In this document: positions 10,011-20,759 of the stretch, in pieces
How the letters are laid out: each line of letters opens with the position of its first letter
Numbering within the stretch: the first letter of the stretch is position 1
From: Pictodentalium vernedei
Taxonomy: Eukaryota; Mollusca; Scaphopoda; Dentaliida; Dentaliidae
Reading direction: 5' to 3'
Assembly: GCA_031216915.1 (NCBI GenBank)
Contig: CM062289.1
Span: 61,697,741-61,761,740 of the forward strand
Length of the DNA stretch: 64,000 nt
Position numbers and translations under genes: made by a program
Notes under the pieces: model-generated
The model's database searches: none
The model's input: only the letters and a program-made list of their open reading frames with translations
What the model was told of the DNA's origin: nothing

Positions 10011-10464
10011 TACTTGTAAATTCGAAAATATTTTAATTGTATTCCTGATACGTTTGACATGAACAATATTTTTTTTTTGTATAGTTTTTCAATATTGTAT
10101 AATTTTTTCATATCATAAATTTACTCAATACATTGTAACATTTTTGTTATACGACTTGTATTGTCGTGTTTATTTTTAAAAATAAAATTTAGATAGAAAA
10201 AAACCCCAAAATTTCTTGGTTATTTTTTAAATTAAGTTAAACAATAATTTATGGAGACTGTTTCGTCCCGGCCCGGGACTCATCAGATGGATTTCCCACA
10301 GATGCAGTTCGGGAGTATTTACTCCTTCACCCTTCAAACTACTTCATCGGTTACAATATTTAACAAATGCCACTATAAAATTGTTGTGACATTTTCGTAG
10401 TAATGTTTATTAATTATCGTGGCCCACGATGGCTATGTGGTTTATAACAACATACCACCCCCTA
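10011..10464. other. AT-rich spacer without recognised gene
   Basis: Low-complexity AT-rich sequence, then a GC-rich patch GTCCCGGCCCGGGACTCATC (10,264-10,283, a small perfect palindrome GTCCCGGCCCGGGAC inside). It lies between the tandem array and the 3' end of the polymerase remnant and may hold convergent transcript ends. No ORF of note. Confidence 0.4.
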
Positions 10465-11081
10465 TCACCTTATTAGAACAATAGCCCATTTGTTTTCTCG
10501 CAAATCCAGTGGAGTTGTGCTTACGCCATCTTCACACACTTTCCTCTTGGGATAAAAATATGAGGGTCCAGTTTTTGTCTGGGTATAAGTCAACATGTTA
10601 TGCTGATTCACCATGAAGCCTTTGTTTATACCAGATCCACTCTGTTCAGTTTTCAACACATCAAGATATTTCTCTTTTTTCATTTCATTATGTTGATTAC
10701 TTATTCCTTTACAACTGCATTTGTCTGTAGCACCAAAACAGAAGTAGGTCTTGCTACAAAGAGCAATAATTCCGTCTCCCTCGAATTCTATTTTGAACAG
10801 TCCGGGGTGTTCTCTTATCATAAGCTGTCTCCCCAGTGGTCATGATATATTTCTTCCACAGCAGAACTTTCCAAATCCGGTAGAACAGCTTCTTCAAAAT
10901 CTACGGGATGGACATCGGAAATCTTTGTAGGTTCTGGTGGATTTTTGATGGTCCAGGTGTCGCAGAAAGAACAGCCATGTACAGCCTCTCCCCCATGTAC
11001 AGTAGCCTCGTGGCGATTTTTGAGATCCTTAGATGAAAAATCTTTCTCACAAATTCCACTGGTAAAAGTTTTGTTTTCCAT
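10465..11081 (-). pseudogene. Polinton protein-primed DNA polymerase B, remnant
   Basis: The C-terminal block is unmistakable for Polinton PolB: HPGLFKIEFEGDGIIALCSK, then TYFCFGATDKCSCKG, SGSGINKGF and SYFYPKRKVCEDGVSTTPLD. The part closest to the ATG (about 11,081-10,950) encodes a C2H2-like finger (CEKDFSSKDLKNRHEATVH), as found at the N-terminus of some Polinton polymerases. The remnant is far shorter than the family's usual 1000 or more residues. It is on the strand opposite the other genes and marks the right end of the element. Fossil. Confidence 0.8.
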
Positions 11082-11199
11082 TTTGATTACTTACAAAGTG
11101 GTAGATTCGATGTGAATGAAACTCGACTTGCCAACAACGTGTTGCAAAACAAATGACAAATTTAGCCCAACATGACTGTCATGTGATTTATTTAGGGTC

Positions 11200-11740
11200 G
11201 TAATAAAATTGGGAGTTTAAAATCAATAAGGTGATAGATTGGTCTCTTAAAATTTCTCCTAGGGGGGTTTGATCATCCCCTACTAGGCGGGTCCTCAGGT
11301 GGGGGATAGAGGACGGCCTTATACCAACCACTTTTGTAATACAACCACTTTTGCAATAAAATTTATTACAAAAGTGGTTAACGCGTACCAACCACTTTTG
11401 CAATAAAAGCACTTTTGTAATAAACTAACCATTATTGTAATAAACTCATTTCGGTGATAAATCACGGACGTCCTTTTTATAGTTGGACATTGTGGTGGGG
11501 TGAGAGACTAGTTTACCTAAACATGTTGTGTGTCGTTCAGTGGAATAACGTGTCCATGCACCTATTGAAACTCGGTAGTGACTGAAGAAAGTACGAAAGC
11601 ACTTTTACAATAAACTTTATTACAAAAGTGGTTATCGCGTACCAACCACTATATTCTCTTTTTTCTATTATATGTCCATAATGTATATTTATTTGCTCTC
11701 TCTCGAGTCGCGCGCGAATTTCGCGGGCCACGCGGTTCGG
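11200..11740 (-). repeat. R1 dispersed repeat, minus orientation
   Basis: Contains the R1 landmarks in reverse: TTTATTACAAAAGTGGTT hairpins (11,360-11,420 and 11,610-11,660), ATAAATCACGGACGTCC, TATAGTTGGACATTG and CCTAAACATGTTGTGTGTCG. R1 recurs at 17.77, 18.36, 23.11, 23.29, 23.45, 27.66 and 27.87 kb. It has no coding capacity. The paired AACCACTTTTGTAATAAA and TTTATTACAAAAGTGGTT motifs can form hairpins, as in MITE-like or satellite units. Confidence 0.75.
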
Positions 11741-11974
11741 ACTTAGATTATTTCACAATTATTGTTAATGCTTTTTTTGCAAAATTTTCTAATTGTGTTA
11801 GAGTTAGGTGTCAGCGGGGTACCACTCCTACAGTGTTTCTTCTTTCTGTTGAGAGTAGTCTTCCTGTTGGGTGGTTCCCGGTCGACCGTCTGGGGTCTTT
11901 GTTTCTGTCACCTTTCTCTCTTTGGGGGTGTTCTGTTTTCTGATCTCACCTTCTCTGCTCCTCTCACCTCTTTC

Positions 11975-14160
11975 ATGCCTAGGACAATTCCTTGTGGGCA
12001 GTGTCTGCTGCCTAAGCATGTGGACGATGTACATTCGTCGTGTTCCTCCTGTAATGGGTGTTCGGCCGAGCGGCCGTGTGGTGTCTGTGGAACATGGTCT
12101 TCCACCTTTTGGGCGTCTGTAAATCGTGTCGTTCGTTCTCGTGGCCGTGCCTCCCGCTCCCGCGGGAAAGGAGAACGTGGTCGTTCGGGGCCTCCCGAGC
12201 TGACTTTGTCTGGTGAGAGTTATTCCTCCTCCGTGGGGGATGTGCAGTCTTTTCCTGTGGTGGATACTGCGGGAGCCGTTGAGTGTTCTGGTGTAGAGAT
12301 GCCTGGTTCCGGGACTACGGTCCCCCTCCAGTCGACATCTGAGGCTGTCACTAGGGTTGTGACTCCTCCTTCGGAGCCGAGCCGGTGTGCTCTCTCCACT
12401 ATTTCACCAGCCTCAACGACTCTCGACGTATCTACTACTGCTGCTGGTCCGTCTGCTTCGTTGTCTGTTTCAGCCGGCCTCGGCTTTTCGCTGCAGGGGA
12501 CTGCAGAACTGTCCGATACTGTAGACGTGGGATATCGGCCCCAGCCTTCCCTGGCTTCAACTCGGCGAAGTCGGAAGGGGCTGCCGGCAGAGCCCATCGC
12601 TGTGGTCTCGTCGCCGTCGAGTACCACAGTTGTGTCTTTGGATTCGCCACTATGAACTCCGTGGCGTTTCCGTCCACTCACTCTGGTCACACGACCAGTT
12701 TTGGGGGACCAACGCTTTTTGTGCAGCCTGGACCTTCTGCCCCGCAGAGGTCCGCGGTGACTCTCATGAGTTCTCGCAATATTGATCCTCGGGGTGCATC
12801 GTACCCCTATACACGTCTGCCTTCAGATGTTTTGGCTGCCGCCCGTCGTCCCGCGTCGGGTGTTTTGGAGGATCGTGACCCTTCGCTGGTTAAGAGGGTC
12901 AGAGCTGAAGCCACTTTGCCGGTTCGCTCCCCTGTCGAACCGGTCGGTACAGGCAGTGAGCTTAGGGAGGCCCTCTCCTTACTCACTCAGGTTCTCTCTA
13001 AGAGTCTTCCTGTTGCTTCCAGCGAGGCTATGGGTGGTTTCCAGGCGCCTCCTATGGCGCCGCCTCCCGGGATTGGAAACAGGCCGATTTCCGATTCCTC
13101 TGGTGTCCCGACACCATGGGAGGCGTCGGCTGGTTTGCCCACGATGGGCTATGTGTCTTCCGACTCTGGGGAGGAGTCCGACATGCTTGAGGTCGAGGGC
13201 CAGCAGTCTTCGGACTTGGGGGCGGCTCTTGACTTTGTGTTTGGGTTTCTGCCTAAGCTCAAACCTGCTAACCAGCCGACAGTGTCAGCCTGGCCGCGAT
13301 CATCGGTCGCGCGCCAACAGCCTATGGAGCAACCTGCTTCTGGGCGCCTTCGACCATGCCAGTCGGTACAGGTGGTTGAGGCTTTTTCAGCTTTGGATGC
13401 CAAGCTGAATTCCAAGGCTTTGAAGACTTCGTTCTTCACCAGGGTTGACACCTTTTTGCCTCCTGTGCGTTATCGTTCCTACGATTCCGCCAATCCGTCA
13501 GTCTGCCAGACTTTGACGGTTCTGGATCAGGACTCCACTTCCCTCGGGCTTTCCAAGCCCAAGTCTGCCGTCATTCCAACGACTCTGGAGTCCACGTTGG
13601 GCTTATCTAGAGAGATGCTTGGCATGCTTTCTCTCTCAGATCACGTCGTCTCAGCTTTGGCTGCTTATCTGCCTCCAGATAAGTTTGACGAGGTACAGGC
13701 TCCTTTGCGTGTGCTGTCCAAGGCGCTTATGCACCTTACTCACACCCATGCCTGTAACACGGCCAATTTGGAATTAGTTCGAAGGGACGCTGTGCTGGAC
13801 ACAGGACGATCCCTTCCCGAGGAGCAGCGTGCTACTCTTCGATCTGCTTCTTTGGCAGGTCCGCAACTTTTCCATGGTTCCGTGTCGACGGTCCGGGATG
13901 ACGTCCTACGTCATTCCAAAGATCAGCTGCTGTTTCGTCAGCTTGATCAGCCTTCTCGGGGAGGCAAGGGCCGTTCCAAGCCTAACAAGTACCCTTCTGC
14001 TTCCTCTGTGAAGCAAAAGGCTGGTCCTTCTGCCGCCTCCTCTACTTCTTACTCACGGGGTAAAGGTAGGGGTCGGCAGAATCGAGGGAAGTCTCAGGAT
14101 TCTTCATTTAGCAGAGGAGGTGGTTTCTCCTCTCGCGGGCCTCGTCGAGGCTCGAAATGA
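11975..14160 (+). pseudogene. DIRS gag-like region
   Basis: It begins with a cysteine-rich motif (CGQCLLPKHVDDVHSSC followed by C-x2-C, C and C-x2-C spacing) of the type seen at the start of DIRS gag proteins. Proline/serine-rich low-complexity sequence follows, then a helical capsid-like part (VVEAFSALDAKLNSKALKTS, LGLSREMLGMLSLSDHVVSA), and a basic, Gly/Arg/Ser-rich tail (RGKGRGRQNRGKSQDSSFSR) suited to RNA binding. Its end lies just before the RT region. Fossil; two reading frames contribute. Confidence 0.65.
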
Positions 14161-14252
14161 AGGTCCTCACCTCGACTCGTCCCAGGTTGGAGGAAGGATA
14201 GCAGAGTTCGCAGACCTTTGGACCACCATCACATCCGATCCATGGGTGTTAG

Positions 14253-16115
14253 ATGTTGTTCGGTCCGGGCTGCGCATATCCTTCCGACGGCACCCCACTC
14301 TGTCAAGGGTGCCTCTTCCAACCACAGTTCCTTCAGACGTTTTACGTCGGGAACTTTTGTCTCCTGGCAAAGGGGGCGATTCAGTCAGTGGGTTTCTATT
14401 CCCGCCTGTTCTTGGTGCCGAAGAAGGACGGCCGACTCCGACCGGTTATCGATCTGAGCATCCTGAACCAGTCTATCATTGCTCCCAAGTTCAGCATGGA
14501 GACTTTCAGGTCGGTCCGCCAATCAATTCACCAGGGAGATTTCGCAGCCAGCATCGACCTGCGAGACGCTTACTTCCACGTTCCGATACATCGGGCGTCA
14601 CGGAAGTATCTCAGGTTCGCTTTTCTGGGGCGAGTTTACCAGTTCAAGGCCATGCCTTTCGGCCTCAACCTGGCTCCTTGGGCGTTCACCAGACTGATGT
14701 CGCATGTGATAGCGTTCCATCGCACACAGTCCAGGGTGACTACTTCGGCATATCTGGACGATATCCTCCAGAGGCATTCCAATGCTGCCTTACTGGAATC
14801 GGATGTCGCCACTCTGTTGAGCTTGCTCACGTCGCTAGGATTCAGAGTCAACAAGGAGAAGTCGGACCTGGTCCCTTCTCAGTCGTTTTGTCATCTGGGG
14901 ATGTCTTTCCAAACCAAATTCAATTTGGTGGCTGTTCCCCAGGCCAAGGCAGTGATTCTCTCAGCTTTTGCTCTGACTCTGTCCCAGTCCAGGTCCGCGA
15001 CCGCTCGGAGTTTTCTCCGGCTGATCGGTCTCTGCGGTTCGGTTACGGATCTCATTCCTCTAGGTCGGCTGCGTGTCAGACCTCTCCAACACTTTCTGCT
15101 CAGTCGTTGGAGACCGAATGTAGATTCTCTGGATCAGGTGCTTCCGTTTCCGGACTCTCTGTATCCTCACCTTCTTCCCTGGACAGATGTTCAGTGGATT
15201 ACGCAGGGTGTTCCGCTGGACTTACCCACGTCCGATCGCGTTCTGACGGCAGATGCCAGCGCTCTCGGATGGGGTGCGACGTTGGATCCTCTCGGTCTTT
15301 CCCTACACGGGATGTGGGACCAGGATCAAGCAGCTCTACACATCAACCAGAAGGAGCTTCTTGCTCTTCTTCTGAGTTTCAGGCAGTGGATTCCTCACCT
15401 GTCGAATCGCCAGGTCCTTCTACTATCCGACAATTCGACAGTGGTTGCTTACATTCGGAACCAGGGCGGCACGCACTCGCTTCCGATGTACGAGTTAGCT
15501 CGGGATCTTTTACTGCTCGCTCAGGAGGTTCACGCCGGAGTGGTTGTTCGTCACATTCCCGGTCGTCTGAACGTCCTAGCCGACTCCCTGTCCCGACAGG
15601 GCAGGGTTATTTCCACCGAGTGGATGCTTCACAGGGCAGTGTTCCAGTCGCTTTGCGATCTCTGGGGACGTCCCCACATCGATCTCTTTGCGACTCGTTG
15701 GAACCATCAGGTGGACACTTTCGTGTCCCCGTGTCCAGATCCTCTGGCTTTTGCCGTGGACGCTCTGGCACTCGATTGGAACGGTCTAGTCGGCTACGCC
15801 TTCCCGCCGGTTCCGATTCTTCCTCAGGTTCTCGCCAAAATTCGAACCTGCAGTTGTCGAATCATTCTGATCGCTCCCCTGTCGCCTCAGCGGGTGTGGA
15901 TCAATCAGCTCCGCTCGCTGGTGGCGGCGGTTCCGGCACGTCTCCCGCTACGTCGCGACCTTCTTTGTCAAGGTCGCCCGAGGAGGTTTCACGTCGACCC
16001 GACTTCATTGTGCCTTCACGCATATCTTTTGTCAGGTCCTGTCTCCTCCGTAGAGGTTTTTCGAGACGAGCAGTGGAGTGCATTTCTTCTTCAAGGAGGC
16101 ACTCCACTGGTTTAG
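14253..16115 (+). CDS. DIRS reverse transcriptase / RNase H polyprotein region
   Basis: A single 620-codon open frame. RT motifs in order: FLVPKKDGRLRPVIDLSILN (fingers), DLRDAYFHVPIH (first catalytic Asp), AMPFGLNLAPWAFTRLM, and the catalytic box SAYLDDIL. RNase H follows with TADASALGWGATLDPLG, HINQKELLALLLSF, LLSDNSTVVAYIRNQGG and a late NVLADSLSRQ. The C-terminal part (DLFATRWNHQVDTFVSPCPD, the DIRS/Ngaro-typical segment) leads into the recombinase. It would act in the virus-like particle or nucleus to copy element RNA. An overlapping 802-codon frame (14,120-16,528) is a compositional shadow. Confidence 0.85.
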   Translation: MLFGPGCAYPSDGTPLCQGCLFQPQFLQTFYVGNFCLLAKGAIQSVGFYSRLFLVPKKDGRLRPVIDLSILNQSIIAPKFSMETFRSVRQSIHQGDFAASIDLRDAYFHVPIHRASRKYLRFAFLGRVYQFKAMPFGLNLAPWAFTRLMSHVIAFHRTQSRVTTSAYLDDILQRHSNAALLESDVATLLSLLTSLGFRVNKEKSDLVPSQSFCHLGMSFQTKFNLVAVPQAKAVILSAFALTLSQSRSATARSFLRLIGLCGSVTDLIPLGRLRVRPLQHFLLSRWRPNVDSLDQVLPFPDSLYPHLLPWTDVQWITQGVPLDLPTSDRVLTADASALGWGATLDPLGLSLHGMWDQDQAALHINQKELLALLLSFRQWIPHLSNRQVLLLSDNSTVVAYIRNQGGTHSLPMYELARDLLLLAQEVHAGVVVRHIPGRLNVLADSLSRQGRVISTEWMLHRAVFQSLCDLWGRPHIDLFATRWNHQVDTFVSPCPDPLAFAVDALALDWNGLVGYAFPPVPILPQVLAKIRTCSCRIILIAPLSPQRVWINQLRSLVAAVPARLPLRRDLLCQGRPRRFHVDPTSLCLHAYLLSGPVSSVEVFRDEQWSAFLLQGGTPLV

Positions 16116-17093
16116 CTTATGCAGCTAAATGGAAGGTCTTCTGTCGACGGTGTGCTGATCACTCTGTTGATTATGCCAATCCTTCGATTTCACAGATTGC
16201 GGAGTTTCTGGTATATCTGTTTGATTCTCGGGGTCTCCAGCCTGTTACCATCAAGGGTTACAGGTCTATGCTTTCAGAGACTTTTTCTTATGTGGGGAAG
16301 CGTCGTATCGGCACTAATCCTTACCTCTCCAAGCTTGTTCGGCACTTTTCTTTGAAAAGGCCTCGGACTTTGCAGCTTACTCCACGATGGAATCTTTCGT
16401 GGGTGCTGCTTTGCTTGGGGGGGGGGGGGGGGGGGGGCGCCGTTCGAACCTTTATCCCAGGTGGATATGCATTTTCTCACATACAAGACGGCTTTTCTGA
16501 TGGCTTTTGCTTCGGCCAGACGGGTTAGTGAGCTTCACGCCCTCTCGGTTGACCCGGCCTTTTTTAGGAGTTCTCCCAACAGTGTTACTTTTACCACTGA
16601 TTGCTCCCTTTTGGCTAAGAATCAGTTACCAGATACTACTCCTCCTCCTATCTGTATCAGGGCTCTTCCCTCTGTTGAGGGTACTCGCCCTTTGCTCTGT
16701 CCGGTCCGTGCTATTCGCATTTATCTTGATCGGACACGCTTCATTCGGAAGGGCAGAAAACGTTTTTTTCTGTCTCTCATTCCGGGTCGACAGAAGATCT
16801 CTCCTCAATCCATTTCTCGATGGATTTGTCTTGCTATTCGTACGGCTTATAGTCGTTTAGCAGCTGGCGATTGTATTACCAATCGTATTTCTGCCCACGA
16901 GGTGCGGGCACTGTCTACCTCTTGGGCTTATTCTAACTCCGTCAAGTTGTCGGATGTTATGCAGGCAGCCTACTGGAGAAATGCTTCTACTTTCTCCACC
17001 TTTTATTTACACCAGTTGCAGGGGCAGTCGGAGGGCCTTTTTGCCTTGGGGCCTCTTTCTTCTGCTCAGGCTGTTGTCTGCCATAGCCATTAG
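16100..17093 (+). pseudogene. DIRS tyrosine recombinase
   Basis: The N-terminal SAM-like part includes YAAKWKVFCRRCADH and ISQIAEFLVYLFD. The catalytic domain includes FASARRVSELHALSV, with the first active-site Arg, HEVRALSTSWAYSNSVKLSD, with the H-x-x-R motif, and AYWRNASTFSTFYLH, with the nucleophile Tyr. This enzyme would insert the circular DNA form by site-specific recombination, without a target duplication. Fossil. Confidence 0.8.
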
Positions 17094-17304
17094 GCTTCTT
17101 GAAGGTCAGTTTCAGCCTTGTGCTGTTACTGCCCTTTTTCTGTCTGTGTGTCACACAGGCTCATATGTCTCTTTTCATTGTCCTTTACCAATGATTGCGA
17201 CATTATGGTTGATAAGCCTCGGGACCTCTTCCTTCTGCTTCACGGTTCCAGTGCACTAGGGTTATGTGGGGGTTGGTTATGCGATTCCCTCCAGCCTTTT
17301 GTCT

Positions 17305-17765
17305 ATTCAGCCTGTAGTAAACAATTGTGAGTAGGTTGATAAGAAATCTAAATTTTATAGTAAATTTCCTTTCTTATTATACCTACCACAATTGTTTACA
17401 TGGAGGCCCTCCCGTCTTCTTTACGGGTAAAGAATCTTTCCTCCCCGCTGATCACATAACTCTAACGTTTACGGATTCAAAAAGAATGAGTCTTTAGAGA
17501 CGGTATATGCGCACTGGCAACGGAAGTCGTGGAGTTGTACTTGGGAGAGAGCGTCCCGTACTGGGTCTGCGCCGGCTGCACTCGACCCAGTTTTGGCTTA
17601 TTTTTATTGGTGCTTTTGCACCACTTTTCTTTCCCAACTTGCTTGGGAAAGACAAAAATAGAGAGTATTTTGTCCGAGTTAGGGACTTCCACTGTAGTGC
17701 AAGCCTGTAGTAAACAATTGTGGTAGGTATAATAAGAAAGGAAATTTACTATAAAATTTAGATTT
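17305..17765. repeat. DIRS terminal block with inverted and direct copies
   Basis: A sequence starting CCTGTAGTAAACAATTGTG occurs at 17,309 and again at 17,705 in the same orientation. Between them the reverse complement is present at about 17,346-17,402 (ending CACAATTGTTTACA). The copy at 17,705-17,765 and the inverted copy match over about 55 nt. Such nested terminal repeats are part of the DIRS family's rolling-circle-like replication. The intervening 300 nt (17,403-17,700) has no gene. Confidence 0.7.
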
Positions 17766-17860
17766 TTGTGATGAATCACGAACGTTCATTTTATAGTTGG
17801 ACATTGGGGTGGGGTGAGAGCTAGTTTACCTAAACATGTTTGTGTGTCGTTGGCAAACCT
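17766..17860 (-). repeat. R1 repeat fragment right of the DIRS element
   Basis: Carries GTGATGAATCACGAACGTTC, TTATAGTTGGACATTGGGG and CCTAAACATGTTTGTGTGTC in the same orientation as the R1 copy left of the DIRS element, then stops where the 54-bp satellite begins. Confidence 0.7.
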
Positions 17861-17864
17861 AACC

Positions 17865-18355
17865 TATTATGCAATAAATTATTACATCATCGGGTACGTT
17901 GAATGACAAACCTAAACTATTATACAATAATATTTATTGCATTATCAGTTGCTTTGGGTGACAAATCCAACCTATTATGTAGTAAATTTATTACATTATC
18001 GGTTGCTTTGGATGACAAACCTAACCTATTATGTAATGAATTTATTACATTATCGGTTGCTTTGGATGACAAACCTAACCTATTATGTAATGAATTTATT
18101 ACATTATCGGTTGCTTTGGATGACAAACCTAACCTATTATGTAATGAATTTATTACATTATCGGTTGCTTTGGATGACAAACCTAACCTATTATGTAATG
18201 AATTTATTACATTATCGGTTGCTTTGGATGACAAACCTAACCTATTATGCAGTAAATTGATTACATTATCGGTTGCTTTGGATGACAAACCTAACCTATT
18301 GTGAAATAAATTTATTACATCATCGGTTACGTTGAATCACAAACCTAACCTATTA
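17865..18355. repeat. 54-bp tandem satellite, about 8-9 copies
   Basis: Unit: GGTTGCTTTGGATGACAAAC, then CTAACCTATTATGTAATGAA and TTTATTACATTATC. The middle copies (about 18,000-18,240) are nearly identical and the outer ones are diverged, as expected from unequal exchange. Because 54 is a multiple of three and the unit lacks stops in several frames, it gives long repetitive open frames on both strands; these are not genes. A single unit fragment also appears near 25,720. Confidence 0.92.
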
Positions 18356-18660
18356 TACAATAAAGTTTATTGCAAAAGTGGTTGCTTACTTTCTTCAGTC
18401 ACTTCCAAGTTTCAACAGGTTAATGGACACTTTATTCCATTGAACGACACACAAACATGTTTAAGTAAACTCGTCCCTCACCCCACCTCAATGTCCGACA
18501 ATAAAATGGACATCCGTGATTTATCACCGAAATGAGTTTATTACAATAATGGTTAGTTTATTACAAAAGTGGTTTTATTACAAAAGTGGTTGGTACGCAA
18601 TAACCACTTTTGTAATAAAGTTTATTGTAAAAGTGGTTGCGTACTTTCTTCAGTCACTAC
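18356..18660 (+). repeat. R1 repeat, plus orientation
   Basis: Full R1 order: AAAGTTTATTGCAAAAGTGG, TTTCTTCAGTCACTTCC, TTCAACAGGTTAATGGACAC, CATTGAACGACACACAAACA, CAATGTCCGACAATAAAATG, ATTTATCACCGAAATGAG, then AAAAGTGGTTGGTACGC with its inverted partner AACCACTTTTGTAATAAAG. The giant foldback is inserted into a second R1 unit that starts at its end. Confidence 0.8.
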
Positions 18661-18719
18661 CATGTTTTAACTGGTGAATGTTCACGAGTAGCAGTGTATG
18701 CACGTTTCAGGGAACATTG

Positions 18720-18960
18720 GCCGGACCTCGGTGCCGGACCTCGGAAGTGACGTCATGTCACGTGACCTAGTGGCGCCATGTTGTGTTGCCATGGTAACCC
18801 GCGTGAGCGGCCATGTTGTGACGTCATCTCCATACCGATACGTGGTGTGAGTGTGCATGCGCAGTGCATCTTGTTAAGGTGATACGTGTTTCCGTAGTTC
18901 ATTTTGTATACTGGAGGCCGCCATCTTGGTTTCTATGGTAGCACGTGATTGCTATGTTAC
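18720..18960. promoter_or_regulatory. CpG-rich motif cassette, left end of the foldback
   Basis: Within 240 bp: two CRE palindromes TGACGTCA (18,748-18,755 and 18,819-18,826), two E-boxes CACGTG (18,759-18,764 and 18,942-18,947), a perfect RFX X-box GTTGCCATGGTAAC (18,785-18,798), an NRF1-like TGCATGCGCA (18,854-18,863) and a YY1-like GCCGCCATCTTGG (18,917-18,929). The motifs are seen directly. That they bind anything here is inference from known vertebrate and insect factors. Confidence 0.5.
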
Positions 18961-20759
18961 CCAATTTTTCTGCAATAAGACGGGGTATGTTCAGAGGGTA
19001 TGTTCGATTGTAGAAGAGTAAATCTAATTACCACAAACAAATCGACAATCTCTCCAAATCACCAAAATCTGTCCCAACTTTTACTCTTTCGAATTCTTAC
19101 AGAATTCTCTGCTTCTATCTATATATGCAACAGTTTTCGTCTATCTGGCCATGTTCCTTTGTTCTGGAGTATACTCCAGTAGCGTAGAAAAAGCCTATTA
19201 GTTGGAACAGTTTACCTTATTATTACTCTAATTAGCAGTTTCTGGTCTATTCTTGTTAGTTCTAACCCTATTCCAAGTACTCTTGTTGTTTCATTTATAT
19301 AGATCATTTATATAGATTATAATTAACCAATTAGATTGCTTGATTTCCCATAATCTGTATACAGAGTTATCTCCCTTCTGTATAATAGAAGACTATATCC
19401 AATGGCCATATCCCATGGAATCCCATTTTTTGCAAAGCACCTGTGACTATGGAATCCCTTTTTGTCGTATGAGGCCATGAGGGCTATGTAAAAGCCCTCA
19501 ATGAGTCCTCATTTATTATCCCTCATACCCTCATTGAATTTTGTGGTTATGAGGACCTTTGAAAATCCCTCAATGAGGTATAATTTACTACGACTCTTAG
19601 CCACATTTCAGTATTTAACAGGTATATCCTACGGAATCCCATTTTGGAAAACACCTGTGACTGTGGAATCCCTTTTTTGTCGTATGAGGCCATGAGGGCT
19701 ATGTAAAAGCCCTCAATGAGTCCTCATTTATTATCCCTCATAGCCTCATTGAATTCTGAGGTTATGAGGACCATTAAAAATCCCTCAATGAGGCATAATT
19801 TACTACGACTCTTAGCCTCATCTCGGTATTTGAGGATACCTATCGAGGATACCTATCGAGGATACCTTTTATAGGATACTTATCTGAGGATACTGTATAG
19901 GCTGTACACATCTCTATAGGTCTCTTGATGGCCCTTAGTACTATTAATCCACCTGATGCTTATTAATCCACCTGATGTTTTATTTTATCCTATGACTGGT
20001 ATAGGTAGTATGCAATGCTAGGCATAGGGGTATTGTGGGTAGGGGTACTGCCTGGTAGTTTAGAACGGTACTATAGTATGGGCGGTATATACACCTATAG
20101 GCCCCTGTTAGTACTTGGTACTATTAACCAACCGATTGCTTTGTTTTATTATATGGCTGGTATATGTAGTACGTTATGGTACACCTAGTGATTTTGTGGG
20201 GGTGGGGGTAATGCTTGGTAGTTTAGAACGGTAGTATAGCATAGGCTGTACATATCCCTGTAGGTCTTTTGCTGGCCCTTGGTACTACTGATCCACCAGG
20301 TGCTTCATATTTATGAGCGGTATTCTGGCTGTACATATCCCTGTAGGTCTCTTGCTGGCCCTTGGTACTACTGATCCACCAGGTGCTTCATATTATTGAG
20401 CGGTATTCTGGGGTGGGGTCAATGCCTGGTAATACAGAACGGCAGCAGAGTATGGTTGGTATATTCCCCTATAGATCCCATCCTAACCGTTGATAGTATT
20501 AACCTACCAAATGCTTTGTATCCTCCTGTTACTGGTAAGGTGGTACGTAATACCAGTAGATCCTACCTTATTCCGAGTACTCTTGTTGTTTCATTTATCT
20601 AGATCATTTATATAGATTATAATTAACCAATTAGATTGCTTGATTTCCCATAATCTGTATACAGAGTTATCTCCCTTCTGTATAATAAAAACCTATATCA
20701 ATGGCCTTATTCACAGGCACCCCAATTTCGGCACCCCTTTTTTTAAGAATCCCATTTGT

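Larger units (their letters stand above)
240..11085. mobile_element. fossil Polinton/Maverick element
   Basis: A gene set diagnostic of Polintons: FtsK/HerA-type packaging ATPase, two small conserved virion-type ORFs, a retroviral-type integrase with chromodomain, a single-membrane-segment protein, minor (penton) and major (double jelly-roll) capsid proteins, an adenain-like protease, and on the opposite strand at the right end a remnant of protein-primed DNA polymerase B. A BIR-RING gene sits as cargo between protease and polymerase. The element is broken (roughly ten breaks) and carries two later insertions, a MULE derivative (4956-7328) and a SINE (8975-9331). Terminal inverted repeats were not found, so both ends are approximate. 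Without the insertions it is about 8 kb, much shorter than the usual 15-20 kb. It is probably of middle age, since protein similarity is still easy to read. Confidence 0.88.
11745..17765 (+). mobile_element. DIRS-like tyrosine-recombinase retrotransposon, fossil
   Basis: Order of parts: cysteine-motif gag region, reverse transcriptase plus RNase H, tyrosine recombinase, then a terminal block with inverted and direct copies of one 55-60 bp sequence. This is the DIRS layout (no integrase, no plain LTRs). The element is about 6 kb, the normal size. It looks nearly whole with perhaps two or three breaks, and is probably fairly young. It is more GC-rich than its surroundings and lies within R1 repeats. 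The left end is estimated from where R1 similarity stops. Confidence 0.85.

Noticed and set aside
240-11085. Polinton terminal inverted repeats
   Set aside because: I compared the sequence left of the ATPase with that right of the polymerase remnant and found no convincing inverted match, so none is annotated.
11828-12690. Minus-strand ORFs opposite the DIRS gag region
   Set aside because: Low-complexity antisense frames of GC-rich sequence, no motif.
14120-16528. 802-codon open frame overlapping the DIRS RT region
   Set aside because: Serine/arginine/glycine-rich translation without domains; it is a shadow of the RT/RNase H frame caused by codon composition.
17903-18304. Repetitive 133-codon and 122-codon ORFs on both strands
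   Set aside because: They are readings of the 54-bp satellite, whose unit is a multiple of three and lacks stops; three frames are equally open.
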